Below are positions 52,401-62,903 of a stretch of DNA of 64,000 nucleotides, piece by piece; position 1 is the stretch's first letter; each line of letters starts with the position of its first letter. The translations under genes and the position numbers were made by a program. The stretch lies in contig CAZWJF010000005.1 in assembly GCA_964634325.1 (NCBI GenBank), positions 62,001 to 126,000 of the forward strand. Reading direction: 5' to 3'. The notes beneath the pieces were generated by a model, which saw nothing but the letters and a program-made list of their open reading frames with translations, did not search any database and was not told where the DNA came from. This DNA is from JAJXWB01 sp964634325 (GTDB lineage Bacteria > Pseudomonadota > Alphaproteobacteria > Rhizobiales > Beijerinckiaceae).

Positions 52401-52625
52401 TCAGCAGGCGCCGTCCAGGTACCAAGTGCCGTCCCCGCCGCATCTCAACCGCTGCTTCTTGGAACAGACGACCGCGCCCTGCGAATATCTGCGTCCGTTG
52501 AAATAGCAGATCGTCGGCGAGCGCTGATCGGCGTGCTGAACGCCGGTCGGCTCCGGTCCTTCCGCGATAGGCGAGGTCGTCTTTGCGGGATCGACCGGTC
52601 CAACCTGTTCAAGCGCGTTAGCCAT
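52401..52625 (-). CDS. Small protein with DUF1496-like cysteine domain
   Basis: A 74-residue reading from ATG 52625 (MANALEQVGPVDPAKTTS). The C-terminal 36 residues (ICYFNGRRYSQGAVVCSKKQRLRCGGDGTWYLDG) have the CY..GRxYS.GAV..... .LRC pattern of DUF1496-like proteins. No signal peptide is seen. The function is unknown. Confidence 0.62.
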   Translation of the reverse strand: MANALEQVGPVDPAKTTSPIAEGPEPTGVQHADQRSPTICYFNGRRYSQGAVVCSKKQRLRCGGDGTWYLDGAC

Positions 52626-52701
52626 GACCGCCTCCCATGAGGAGCACACGGCTATACTAGCGCCGAACGCTTCCCGGCGTGCTGCGACAAAAAGATGCTC
52701 G

Positions 52702-54192
52702 TCAGCCGGCTTCCGCCAACAGCGAGAGCTGCTGCTTGCCCGTCTCGCCGGCGACGTCGGTCAGCGCCGTCGGATAATCGCCCGTGAAGCAATGGTCGGT
52801 GAATTGCGGCCGCGCATCGTTGCGGCCCATTTCGCCCATCGCCTTGTAGATGCCGTCCACCGACAGGAAAGCGAGCGTGTCGCAGCCGATGTACTGACGC
52901 ATCTCCTCCAGGGAATGGGTGGCCGCCAGCAGCTTGTCGCGTTGCGGCGTATCGATGCCGTAATAGTCGGGATGGGTGATCGGCGGCGACGAGATGCGGA
53001 AGTGGACTTCGCGCGCGCCGGCGTCGCGCATCATGCGCACGATCTTCACCGACGTCGTGCCGCGCACGATGGAATCGTCGATCAGCACGATGCGCTTGCC
53101 GGCGACCACGCTGCGGTTGGCGTTGTGCTTCATGCGCACGCCGAGTTCGCGCACGTTCTGCGTCGGCTGGATGAATGTGCGTCCGACATAATGATTGCGG
53201 ATGATGCCGAGCTCGAAGGGAATGCCGGATTGCTGCGCATAGCCGATCGCCGCTGGCACGCCGGAATCCGGCACCGGCACGACGACGTCCGCCTCGACGC
53301 CGGACTCGATCGCGAGTTGCGCGCCCATCGCCTTGCGCACGTCGTAGACCGGCCGGCCATGCACGATGGAATCCGGCCGCGCGAAGTAGATGTATTCGAA
53401 GATGCACGGCCGCATGGCGACCGGCGGGAAAGGCTTCAGACTCTCGATGCCGTCTTCGGAGATGACGACGATTTCGCCGTTCTCGATATCGCGCACGAAA
53501 CGCGCGCCGATGATGTCGAGCGCGACGGTTTCGGATGCGAGAATGTAGTGGCCGTCGAGTTCGCCGAGCACGAGCGGCCGGATGCCGAGCGGGTCGCGCG
53601 CGCCGATCAGCTTCTTGTTGGTCAGCGCCACCAGGGAATAAGCGCCCTCGATCTGGCGCAGCGCCTCGATGAAGCGGTCGATGATCCGCAACTGCCGGCT
53701 GCGCGCCACCAGATGCAGAACGACCTCCGTGTCGGACGTCGACTGATAGATCGCGCCGCCGCGGATCAACTCGCGCCGCAGGGTCAGGCCGTTCGTCAGA
53801 TTGCCGTTGTGCGCGACCGCAAATCCGCCGGACGAAATCTCAGAGAAGAGCGGCTGCACGTTGCGCAGGATCGTCTCGCCGGTGGTGGAATAGCGGACAT
53901 GGCCGATCGCGGAATCGCCCGGCAGGCCCTGGATCGTGCTGACGCGCGAGAAGTGGTCGCCGACGAGGCCGAGACGCCGCTCCGAATGGAAGCGGGCGCC
54001 GTCGAACGAAACGATGCCGGCCGCCTCCTGCCCACGGTGCTGAAGCGCGTGGAGGCCGAGCGCGGTGATCGCAGCGGCGTCCGGGTGGCCGAAAATGCCG
54101 AACACCCCGCACTCTTCGCGCAGGGTGTCGCCGTCGAGATCGAAGTCCGCGGAAATGTCGGCGCCATGCGCGCCTTGGCCGTCCTGCGTCAT
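52702..54192 (-). CDS. purF: Amidophosphoribosyltransferase PurF
   Basis: A 496-residue protein from ATG 54192, the first step of purine synthesis (PRPP plus glutamine). An N-terminal propeptide precedes EECGVFGIFGHPDA, whose Cys becomes the Ntn nucleophile after processing. The PRPP motif is VLIDDSIVRGTT. The conserved 'GIRNHYVGRTFIQPTQ'-type segment and 'GCDTLAFLSVDGIYKAMG' follow. An in-frame ATG three codons upstream is possible. Its neighbour cvpA is the usual partner. Confidence 0.97.
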   Translation of the reverse strand: MTQDGQGAHGADISADFDLDGDTLREECGVFGIFGHPDAAAITALGLHALQHRGQEAAGIVSFDGARFHSERRLGLVGDHFSRVSTIQGLPGDSAIGHVRYSTTGETILRNVQPLFSEISSGGFAVAHNGNLTNGLTLRRELIRGGAIYQSTSDTEVVLHLVARSRQLRIIDRFIEALRQIEGAYSLVALTNKKLIGARDPLGIRPLVLGELDGHYILASETVALDIIGARFVRDIENGEIVVISEDGIESLKPFPPVAMRPCIFEYIYFARPDSIVHGRPVYDVRKAMGAQLAIESGVEADVVVPVPDSGVPAAIGYAQQSGIPFELGIIRNHYVGRTFIQPTQNVRELGVRMKHNANRSVVAGKRIVLIDDSIVRGTTSVKIVRMMRDAGAREVHFRISSPPITHPDYYGIDTPQRDKLLAATHSLEEMRQYIGCDTLAFLSVDGIYKAMGEMGRNDARPQFTDHCFTGDYPTALTDVAGETGKQQLSLLAEAG

Positions 54193-54255
54193 TCTACCCA
54201 CTCCACGCGGGCGCGCCGCCCGCAGCCGGTTGCGTTCGCCTCCGGCGTCTCCATC

Positions 54256-54942
54256 CTAGCGTCGCGTGGGCGTCGCCGAACCGGACACCAGCGCATCGAG
54301 GCGCTGTCTGTCGCTGGTTCTGGTCGCCGGCGTATTTTCTGATTTCTGGTTCGTCGTCGGCCGCGCGGGCGGCTGCGGCGACTTCGTGTCTTGGTCGCTC
54401 TCGGCCGGCGCGTCTTCCGGCGGCGCCGCTGTCTTCGGCTTCTTGAGCTTGGCGAGAATGCTCTCGGGGTCGTCGGGCAGAAGGCCCATGATCTGCTCGC
54501 CGGTGACCGACAGCAGCGGGCGCATCTTCGCGTTCTTCACCCACTCCGGCTGCGATTTGTCCGGCACCAGCCAGTTGAAGAAGATGAACGCCACAGCGCA
54601 CAGCAGCAGCCCTCTAGCGGCCCCGAACAGGAAGCCGAGCGAACGGTCGAGCGCCCCGACCTTCGAATCGAGAATCATGTCCGAGATCCGGACGGTGATG
54701 ATCGAGACGACGATCAGCGCAACGAAAAACACGACGCCGGCCGCAGCGGCCAGAGCGATCGTGTCCTTCTGTATGTAGGGTTTGAGGTAGGGCAGCACCA
54801 GAGGGTGCAGGTACAGCGCCGCGAGCGCCGCGAGCGCCCACGAGGCGATGGCGAGAACCTCGCGCGTAAATCCGCGCAACATGGCCAGCAAAGACGAAAC
54901 GAGAATAACGCCGATCAAACCGAGATCGAGATAGGAAGGCAT
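54256..54942 (-). CDS. cvpA: CvpA family membrane protein
   Basis: A 228-residue protein with four TM segments in the first 125 residues (YLDLGLIGVILVSSLLAMLRGFTREVLAI... 'LDRSLGFLFGAARGLLLCAVAFIFFNWLV'), the CvpA signature. The cytoplasmic tail (about 150-228) is proline/serine-rich and disordered. The cvpA-purF order is conserved from enterobacteria to Rhizobiales; the protein affects envelope homeostasis. Confidence 0.93.
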   Translation of the reverse strand: MPSYLDLGLIGVILVSSLLAMLRGFTREVLAIASWALAALAALYLHPLVLPYLKPYIQKDTIALAAAAGVVFFVALIVVSIITVRISDMILDSKVGALDRSLGFLFGAARGLLLCAVAFIFFNWLVPDKSQPEWVKNAKMRPLLSVTGEQIMGLLPDDPESILAKLKKPKTAAPPEDAPAESDQDTKSPQPPARPTTNQKSENTPATRTSDRQRLDALVSGSATPTRR

Positions 54943-55150
54943 GAACGTTTGGCCTCGGATCGATGAAACGAGTTTGTCGAACGGCTCCGCCCGCCGCTTG
55001 CGCCTTGGCCGGATTCGGATTCAGGCGACGGGCGCGATGCCGGCCTTATAGAGGAGTCCACAGGCCACGTCACCATGGCCGGGCGCGCGACAGCGCCAAT
55101 TGAACGCAGTGTCGCCTCCGCGATACGCTCGCAAGCCAGGGAGAGACAGC

Positions 55151-56080
55151 ATGACGTTCAAACCGGGGTTCGAGACGCCGCTCGTCGTGAGCGGCCCGCT
55201 GCGCGCGCCGCGCCAGATGCTGGCCGATCAGGAATACGGCGGCCACGCCTCCATCCACGACGATTCCATGGCCGAGAAGCTGGGCTTTCGCGCCGGACCG
55301 ATTGAAGGCCCGACGCACTTCAGCCTGTTCCCGCCGCTGCTCGAACGCATTTTCGGGCGCGCATGGTACGAAACGGGCTGCATTTCCGCGCATTACCTCA
55401 ACATGGCGGTCGAGGGCGAAGAAGTCCGCGCCTTCGCCGAACTGCCGGCGCCCGGCGCGGCGCGCACGCGCGTCTGGGCGCAGAAGGCGGACGGAACGCC
55501 CGTGCTCGAGGCTTCCGCCTCGATCGGCCCCGATCACGGCGAGACGCTGCTGGAAGCCCGCATGAAGGCGCTGCGACCGCCCGAAAAGCTGGTGATTCTC
55601 GCCGATCTCCGCGTCGGCATGAAGGGCGCGGAAGACGAGCGCGTGCGCATGGACCCCGACCAGAACATGGGCGCGCTCTATCCTTTCTCGCTGAACCAGA
55701 AGCTCGCAGCCATCACCGAGAATTCGCCGTGGTATTCGGGCAGGGACAATCCCTGGGGTCGGCCGATCGTGCCCCTCGAAATGGTCTCGGTGCTCGCGGA
55801 ATATTCCAGCGCGACAGCAAAGTTCCCGGTGAAGGGGCCGGTCGTCGGCCTGTTCGCGGATCAGGAGATCCGCATGATCGACGGGCCGCTCTTCGTCGGC
55901 GAAGATTACGTGATCCGCCGCGAGATCGTCGCTCTGTCGGAAAGCAAGCGGACGGAGAGCTATTGGGTGCGTTCGCGAATCTACGACAGCTCGGGCGTGC
56001 GGCAGGTCGCCGAAATGCTGCTCAATCACGCCACGCTCAAGCATTCCTACGCGGGCTACGCCGGCGCCGCGGGCGGCTGA
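55151..56080 (+). CDS. MaoC/hotdog-like protein
   Basis: A 309-residue protein from ATG 55151 (MTFKPGFETPLVVSGPLRAPRQMLADQEYGGHASIHDD). 'AEKLGFRAGPIEGPTHFSLFPPLLERIFG' and 'GCISAHYLNMAVEGEEVRAFAEL' fit one MaoC-type hotdog unit, and 'YSSATAKFPVKGPVVGLFADQEIRMIDGPLFVGEDYVIRREI' fits a second. Double-hotdog proteins are often enoyl-CoA hydratases or acyl-thioester enzymes. The canonical D/H dyad is not clearly present, so activity is uncertain. Confidence 0.7.
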   Translation: MTFKPGFETPLVVSGPLRAPRQMLADQEYGGHASIHDDSMAEKLGFRAGPIEGPTHFSLFPPLLERIFGRAWYETGCISAHYLNMAVEGEEVRAFAELPAPGAARTRVWAQKADGTPVLEASASIGPDHGETLLEARMKALRPPEKLVILADLRVGMKGAEDERVRMDPDQNMGALYPFSLNQKLAAITENSPWYSGRDNPWGRPIVPLEMVSVLAEYSSATAKFPVKGPVVGLFADQEIRMIDGPLFVGEDYVIRREIVALSESKRTESYWVRSRIYDSSGVRQVAEMLLNHATLKHSYAGYAGAAGG

Positions 56081-57382
56081 TCAGCGGCGCGTCTTGCCGA
56101 CGAGGCCGTATATGGCTTTTGCGCCGCTCCGGATCGTCCGGCGAAGCTGCTCGGCCCGCGTGGCGACGCTGAATTGAAAGCCGGGCGCGCCGACCATGAT
56201 GTCGGCGACGCGCAGGCGGTCTCGCCAGAGGCTCTCGATCATCCGGTTGCCGGGCTGCGCGCCGGAATCGGTGAAGACGATCGAGCGTTCGGTCAAAAGC
56301 GCCTTGGTCAGCTCCAGCGAGAGCTGCACGCCCGGCGAATAGGCCGCATAACGCTCGTCGTAGCCGGTCTTCCAGTAGAGCGCGCGCCCGCCGGACGTCA
56401 CGACCGCGCTCGCCGCGATCGGCGCGCCGTCGAGCTCGAGCATGGCGATATAGCATCGGCCCTGATGGGCCAGGCGCCGCAGGAACGCGCGCGCGATGTC
56501 CGTCGAAACCGGATCGCTCTTCAACGCCGTCCCGCGCTCGCCCTTCCAGCCGGAGGCTTCGACGTCCAGAAAGCGTTCGATGGAGGCGTCTGCGGCCTCG
56601 CCTGTCTCCATGCGAAAGGCGAGCGTTCCCTTTTCCGAGAGGCGACGGCGCAAGCGCGCCAGTTGCTTGCGCTTGGCGGGAGAGACCTGGGTCGCAGGAT
56701 CCGCTCCGGCGATCAGCGCCGCACGCTCGCCGATCTCGAATTCGCGGTAGCGCAGCCGAAGACGCGCCGCCACGCCGCGCATCGCTCGGGCCGTGAAGCC
56801 GGAGGTTGGAATCCCGTGGACGAGCAGCCCGGTCGAGCCCATGCGAAACGCCTTGAGCCAGGTCGCAAATGCGGCGATCGCGCTTTCGGCGAAATCGCGA
56901 TCGAGCAGCGGCGCGCCCAGCGGCATCAACGGCGTTCGCCACGCACGAGCGGGCCCGAAACACAAACGCTGGCCGAGGGCAGCGAGCGGCAGCAGGCCGA
57001 TGATCCGCATGCGTCCCTCGATCCGGCGGCGCGCGACCAGAATTGCCGGCTGCCGCCGCTTCTGGAGACAGCTCGCCGCCGGCAGCAGGAACTCCGGTTC
57101 GAAGAACGGATTTGGTTCGGCGGCGCGCGCGGCCAGGCTCGACCATTCCGCCGCATGCAGCGCGGCGACGCGCAGATCGAGCGCTTCGACATGAACCGCG
57201 TCGGCGCACAGGACGCCCGTGCGCGGCGCAGCGCGGCGCTCGCGCGGCCCGGCCCATGGCGTCTGACGACGCTCGCGGACGCCGGCCCATGGCTTCTGTC
57301 GTCGGTCTGGCGTCGAGCGCGGCGTCGCGCGGCGGTCTACCAAGCGAAATCTCCGATTTCTGCTTATACAGGAGACAGCCAA
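56081..57382 (-). CDS. GNAT/FemAB-like acyltransferase (CelD/BcsL type)
   Basis: A 433-residue frame. From about residue 60 the sequence is a double-GNAT protein of the CelD/BcsL group: 'WSSLAARAAEPNPFFEPEFLLPAA', 'SPAKRKQLARLRRRLSEKGTLAFRMETG', 'FLDVEASGWKGERGTAL', 'KTGYDERYAAYSPGVQLSLELTKALL'. These act in envelope polysaccharide or lipid metabolism. The first 50 residues contain a repeated RRQxPWAGxRER unit and begin at a weak TTG, so the true start is probably further in. Confidence 0.78.
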   Translation of the reverse strand: MAVSCISRNRRFRLVDRRATPRSTPDRRQKPWAGVRERRQTPWAGPRERRAAPRTGVLCADAVHVEALDLRVAALHAAEWSSLAARAAEPNPFFEPEFLLPAASCLQKRRQPAILVARRRIEGRMRIIGLLPLAALGQRLCFGPARAWRTPLMPLGAPLLDRDFAESAIAAFATWLKAFRMGSTGLLVHGIPTSGFTARAMRGVAARLRLRYREFEIGERAALIAGADPATQVSPAKRKQLARLRRRLSEKGTLAFRMETGEAADASIERFLDVEASGWKGERGTALKSDPVSTDIARAFLRRLAHQGRCYIAMLELDGAPIAASAVVTSGGRALYWKTGYDERYAAYSPGVQLSLELTKALLTERSIVFTDSGAQPGNRMIESLWRDRLRVADIMVGAPGFQFSVATRAEQLRRTIRSGAKAIYGLVGKTRR

Positions 57383-57415
57383 ATCATTGACGAATCGAAT
57401 ATCAATTTAACTTGA

Positions 57416-58000
57416 TCAGTTGCGCTTAAGCTCAAGCACATCCATGAGGGATTCATATTCGGGCGCCGGAAATTCGAGGCGCATCCTGTCCTTCGACAGG
57501 AGATAGACGTAAGCCGCCTGGTCGCGCTGCGGGTCGGCGCCATAGAGCCTCGGCTTTTCGTCGCTGTAGTACAGCGCGCCGAGATAGATCATGCGCGTGT
57601 CGCTCGCGTCGTAGAGCAGGCCCTTGGTGCGTTGCGAGCCGGTGGTCTTGTCGAGCCATGGGCCCGCGCCGTCCTCGCTGATCCGGCAATTGAACCAGCC
57701 GTAGACGATCAGGCGCGGGTCGGTCTTGCCGAGCTTGATGGTCCGGCAGCGCCATAGGCCGCGCAGGTCGACGCCGCCGTGAACGGAGATCGGCGCGGGC
57801 GACATGATGGAGTCGAGCGTCGCGACGTCCGCCGCGGAGCCAGAGGCGCGCGCCTCCGCAAGCGCTTTGGCGCGCGTCGCCTCGTAATCGGCCAGCTTCG
57901 CCTTGTCGCGCGCCGTCATGCGCGCGGCGAGGTCGCCGTCGGCGACGGCCGGCGAATGAACAGCCACGAGGAGCGGGATCAGAAGGACGGCGAGTCTCAT
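57416..58000 (-). CDS. DUF4893-family exported protein
   Basis: From ATG 58000 (MRLAVLLIPLLVAVHSPAVADGD) it is 194 residues with a signal peptide cut after about residue 20. The mature part has 'LAARMTARDKAKLADYEATRAKALAEA', 'GVDLRGLWRCRTIKLGK' and 'YGWFNCRISEDGAGPWLDKTTGSQRTKGLLY', the DUF4893 pattern. The function is unknown. It follows radA in the same orientation. Confidence 0.8.
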   Translation of the reverse strand: MRLAVLLIPLLVAVHSPAVADGDLAARMTARDKAKLADYEATRAKALAEARASGSAADVATLDSIMSPAPISVHGGVDLRGLWRCRTIKLGKTDPRLIVYGWFNCRISEDGAGPWLDKTTGSQRTKGLLYDASDTRMIYLGALYYSDEKPRLYGADPQRDQAAYVYLLSKDRMRLEFPAPEYESLMDVLELKRN

Positions 58001-58044
58001 GCCCGCAATCTTATCGCCTCCAGGCCGGCGCAAAAGCCCGGCTC

Positions 58045-59475
<1,431 letters not shown>

Positions 59476-59601
59476 TTGTAGCAGATTCGCCTGCCGCGGC
59501 AAGCGGGGCGCGTTTGCGCGTGGCCCTGCGAAGGCGGGACTGCGGCGTTTGTTTCGCGCGCGGGACTGGTCTTAAATCGCCGGCGAACGGGAGGAGTCGG
59601 C

Positions 59602-60108
59602 ATGGCGCATATCGGCAAGTCGGTCGTGCTGAACGATCCGGCCTATATCCACGAGACCGCGTACATCTATGGCAAGGTCACGCTGGCCAAGGACGTCTCG
59701 ATCTGGCCCTATGTCGTCATGCGCGCCGAGATGCACGAGATCGTCATCGGCGAGAAGACGAATATCCAGGATTTCGTGATGGTCCACGTCGGCGGCTCCA
59801 CGCCGACCATTGTCGGCAAGAACTGCTCGATCACCCATCACGTGACGATCCACGGCTGCACGATCGGCGACGACTGCCTGATCGGCATCAACGCCACGAT
59901 CATGGACGGCGCAGTCATCGGCAACAATTGCATCGTCGCCGGCCATTCGATCGTCACGGAAGGGGCGGTCTTTCCCGACAATTCGATCATCGCCGGCGCG
60001 CCGGCCAAGGTCATCCGCACGCGCGACAGCGGCATGGCGAACCGCATGAACGCCGAATGGTATTTTCAGAACGCGCTGCGCTACGCAAAGGGCGAGGATC
60101 GCAGCTAG
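59602..60108 (+). CDS. Gamma-carbonic-anhydrase-like hexapeptide protein
   Basis: A 168-residue left-handed beta-helix protein with the repeated [LIV]G-x4 pattern ('IVIGEKTNIQDFVMVHVGG', 'IVGKNCSITHHVTIHGCTIGDDCLIGINATIMDGAVIGNNC'). The histidines VHVGG, HHVTIHGC occupy the gamma-CA zinc positions, though the first is offset. The family includes YrdA/PaaY-like proteins; carbonic anhydrase or thioesterase activity is inferred. Confidence 0.88.
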   Translation: MAHIGKSVVLNDPAYIHETAYIYGKVTLAKDVSIWPYVVMRAEMHEIVIGEKTNIQDFVMVHVGGSTPTIVGKNCSITHHVTIHGCTIGDDCLIGINATIMDGAVIGNNCIVAGHSIVTEGAVFPDNSIIAGAPAKVIRTRDSGMANRMNAEWYFQNALRYAKGEDRS

Positions 60109-60186
60109 CGCGTGCGCGGCCGCACGGCGCAGGGCCGGCGGTCCGAGCCAGGTGAACGCGCGGCGTCGCGCAATGGGGGCAAGACG

Positions 60187-60972
60187 ATGAAATACGAGCT
60201 TTCCGGAACGGTCATGCAAACGGTGTCGATCGACCTCGCCCCCGGCGAGATCGTCTACAGCCAGACGAACTGCATGTGCTGGATGAACGATTCCGTCGAG
60301 ATGAACACGCACACCGGCGGCGGCTTTCTCGCCGGCCTCAAGCGCTCCTTCGGCGGCGGCTCGTTCTTCATTACGGAGTTCACGTCGCGCGGCGCGGGGC
60401 ACGTCGCCTTCGCTCCGCGCTTTCCCGGCACGATCATGCCGGTCAAGCTCGCGGCCGGACAATCGCTCGTCTGCCGCAAGGAGACGTTCCTGTGCGCCGA
60501 AAAATCGGTGACGCTGGAAATCGCCTGGCAGAAGCGCCTCGGCGCCGGCTTCTTCGGCGGCGCGGGGTTCATCCTGCAGAAGGTGACGGGGCCCGGAACC
60601 GTCTTCCTCGACCTCTCCGGCGAGGTGGTGGAGCGCGACCTCGCCCCCGGCGAGCGTCTACTGGTCCACGCCGGCCATGTCGGGGTCATGGACCCGGGCG
60701 TCGGCTTCGACATCCAGATGGTCAAGGGCTTCAAGAACATCGTGTTCGGCGGGGAAGGGCTCTTTCTGGCGACCCTCACCGGCCCCGGCCACATCGCCCT
60801 GCAATCCATGCCGATCATGAACCTGGCGGAAGAAATCGGCCGCTACCTGCCGAGCCAGTCCGACTCCTCCACCGCCGCCAGCGTCGGCGGCGTGGCGACC
60901 GCAGCCGGCGTCGGCGGGTTGTTGGGCGGGTTGTTTGGGGGATCGAGCGATTCCGGCGGCGACGACGCGTGA
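60187..60972 (+). CDS. AIM24-family protein
   Basis: From ATG 60187 (MKYELSGTVMQTVSIDLAPGEIVYSQTNCMCWMN) it is 261 residues: the double-strand beta-roll of AIM24/TIGR00266 proteins ('GGGFLAGLKRSFGGGSFFITEF', 'VFLDLSGEVVERDLAPGERLLVHAGHV'), then a glycine-rich C-terminal tail (GGVATAAGVGGLLGGLFGG). The bacterial function is unknown; yeast AIM24 is mitochondrial. Confidence 0.9.
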   Translation: MKYELSGTVMQTVSIDLAPGEIVYSQTNCMCWMNDSVEMNTHTGGGFLAGLKRSFGGGSFFITEFTSRGAGHVAFAPRFPGTIMPVKLAAGQSLVCRKETFLCAEKSVTLEIAWQKRLGAGFFGGAGFILQKVTGPGTVFLDLSGEVVERDLAPGERLLVHAGHVGVMDPGVGFDIQMVKGFKNIVFGGEGLFLATLTGPGHIALQSMPIMNLAEEIGRYLPSQSDSSTAASVGGVATAAGVGGLLGGLFGGSSDSGGDDA

Positions 60973-60981
60973 GGGGCGGCT

Positions 60982-61025
60982 CCTTCTCCCGCCCGCGGGA
61001 GAAGGTGGCCCTTGCGAAGCAAGGG
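60982..61025 (+). repeat. Double-hairpin intergenic repeat, probably also terminator
   Basis: CCTTCTCCC/GGGAGAAGG (60982-61005) followed by CCCTTGC/GCAAGGG (61009-61025) and GTCGGATGAGGG. This two-hairpin unit resembles the short palindromic repeats scattered between genes in Rhizobiales genomes. It begins 10 bases past the AIM24 stop. Confidence 0.55.
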
Positions 61026-61392
61026 TCGGATGAGGGCCGGCGCCGTCCGAACAGGCTAGCGGGAACTGCGCCAATGTCCGCCCAAGAGAAATGCCCGCCC
61101 GCTCCCTACCGTAAGCCGTTGTCTCACACAGCAGACTTCAATCTTCGGCGCGACCTAGAAGTCAGGCGTCGGGATAGTGTGACGCGGGATGCGGTCGGCG
61201 CTGACGGTCGGCAGGAGGTGGACGACTTCGCCGGAATCCCACGCGGGGGCAGGGGCGGTCTGTGCCCGCGTGGCGCTGCCGGTCGAAGTGGCTGCGGCGA
61301 GCGCGGCGGAGCGCTGGAGGATTTTGCGTGGGTGGGCATGGGTTGCTCTTAATCCGAAGTCTTTGGCCGTCAAATTGCTAGAGGAGTAGCTG
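61026..61392. other. Intergenic region, about 370 bp, no confident gene
   Basis: Short frames on both strands have no recognisable family. The stretch is GC-rich chromosomal DNA up to about 61340. AT content rises from there towards the transferred gene, so one edge of the insertion is probably here. Confidence 0.35.
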
Positions 61393-61449
61393 ATGAGCAA
61401 CAGGCCACGACTCTCGGCCAGCGAGGCTACATCCCGAGCGTATGTATGA
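61393..61449 (+). CDS. Possible 18-residue ORF coupled to the STAS/ATPase gene
   Basis: ATG 61393 with GAGGAG ten bases upstream encodes MSNRPRLSASEATSRAYV. Its TGA overlaps the region of the next ATG (61442) by 8 bases, so ribosomes could re-initiate. It could equally be the true N-terminus of the next gene before a frameshift. Confidence 0.3.
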   Translation: MSNRPRLSASEATSRAYV

Positions 61450-62791
61450 GACGTCGCAGTTGGAATTGAAAGACGGCCGGCCAACGATTACATTTCCGTC
61501 CATGAAATCAACGAGACCATACCCGCGCAAATCCATTGCTAGCAACGTTCCCGCGGTGAGCGTGCACGAACATACCATTGCGTTTCACGGGATTATTACC
61601 GACGGTTTAAGATCGATAGCGAGGACATTGTACCAAGAAACGATCAAATACGACAACATAATATTAGATTTCCGTGAGTTAAGATTTGTCGATCCGTCTA
61701 TATCAACGCCATTACTAAGTGAAATACTCAGGTTTAAGGAAGAGTCCGGTAATAAATTTCGAGTGATAGAGCCAATGGCGCGCGACATAAAGCGCGTGTT
61801 GATTAGCCAGAATTTCTTCCATTTCATTGACCCGGACAATTTTGAGCCATCAGTCAAAACGTTCGACTACAATCTTCCCATAGCGAGGTTTTACGATTAT
61901 GATCAACAATATAACGCTGTAGATGAGGCTGTCGAAAGAATAATTCAATGTTTGCCCGATTTAAGGCGTAGTCAGATGTCTGCTCTAGAGTGGGCTTTGA
62001 CAGAAATCACTGAAAATGTCCTGAGTCACGCTGAGAGTTCGGGGGGAGGTATTCTACAGGTCGTGTCGTTCCCAAATAGGCACAAGGTTGGGTTCTATGT
62101 TGCAGACAACGGAATCGGTATTCCAGAAAGCATGCGACGGTCCGGTTTCGTCGGCGAGACAGATACCCAACTAATATATAAAGCTCTTGAGGAGGGAGTG
62201 ACAAGTAAGAAAGGCGCCCATCAGGGTAACGGGCTATACGGAACGATTCAATGCTGCAAAGTAAGTAAAGGAGAGTTTTCAATTCATTCTAACTATGCAA
62301 CAGCCGAATGGGAAAACGGACAGCTGCGCGTAAAGAAAGAGACAATACCCTTTCGTGGGACCTTTGTCAAAGCTGTTATACAATATGCGACTGATGAATT
62401 ATTGTCTAAAGCTCTAATTTTTAAGGGCAAGCCGCATATTCCGAATGATTATATCGATCTAAATTATGGAACCGAGGAAGAAAAAATACTGTTTGTGATG
62501 AAAGACGAAGGTTCTGTCTTTGGCTCACGTCCTCAAGGGCGGCGTATCGCTAATAAGATTGAAGTGATAAGTGATCAGTTGACGTCTGGCCTAATTATTG
62601 ACTTTGAAGGAGTTAATATAATATCGGCTAGCTTCGCGGATGAAGTGTTTGGTAAGATGAATGGTAAATATGGAAAAGATGTATTCGAGACCCGCGTGAA
62701 AATGAGAAATATGAGCCAAGAAATTCGAAATATTATTAATAGGGCTATCGGCTTGCGGGCATCAGAGCACGGTGAAAACCAATCGGTCTGA
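61442..62791 (+). CDS. STAS-like/histidine-kinase-type ATPase protein with DUF4325-like C-terminus
   Basis: A 449-residue protein. The N-terminal part (about 45-150) is STAS-like ('NIILDFRELRFVDPSISTPLLSEILRF'). A GHKL ATPase follows: N-box WALTEITENVLSHAES near 180, G1 VADNGIGIP near 222 and a GNGLYG lid near 262. The C-terminus 'LIIDFEGVNIISASFADEVFGKM' is DUF4325-like, another STAS-type fold. The base composition is far richer in A+T than all neighbours, so it is a recent acquisition. It may be an anti-sigma-type switch or an orphan defence/regulatory protein; no partner is adjacent. Confidence 0.75.
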   Translation: MYETSQLELKDGRPTITFPSMKSTRPYPRKSIASNVPAVSVHEHTIAFHGIITDGLRSIARTLYQETIKYDNIILDFRELRFVDPSISTPLLSEILRFKEESGNKFRVIEPMARDIKRVLISQNFFHFIDPDNFEPSVKTFDYNLPIARFYDYDQQYNAVDEAVERIIQCLPDLRRSQMSALEWALTEITENVLSHAESSGGGILQVVSFPNRHKVGFYVADNGIGIPESMRRSGFVGETDTQLIYKALEEGVTSKKGAHQGNGLYGTIQCCKVSKGEFSIHSNYATAEWENGQLRVKKETIPFRGTFVKAVIQYATDELLSKALIFKGKPHIPNDYIDLNYGTEEEKILFVMKDEGSVFGSRPQGRRIANKIEVISDQLTSGLIIDFEGVNIISASFADEVFGKMNGKYGKDVFETRVKMRNMSQEIRNIINRAIGLRASEHGENQSV

Positions 62792-62903
62792 TTTTCGCTC
62801 AAGTTTCTAAACCCACCGCGATGCGCGCCTCGGCCCCACCTTGCATCGCCGCCCCCTCCCGCCTAAACCCTGCCGCGACCAATCCCTCCCGCAAGGCAGG
62901 CCC

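Noticed and set aside
61155..61484. 109-codon minus-strand frame upstream of the STAS/ATPase gene
   Set aside because: Crosses the composition boundary and resembles no protein family.
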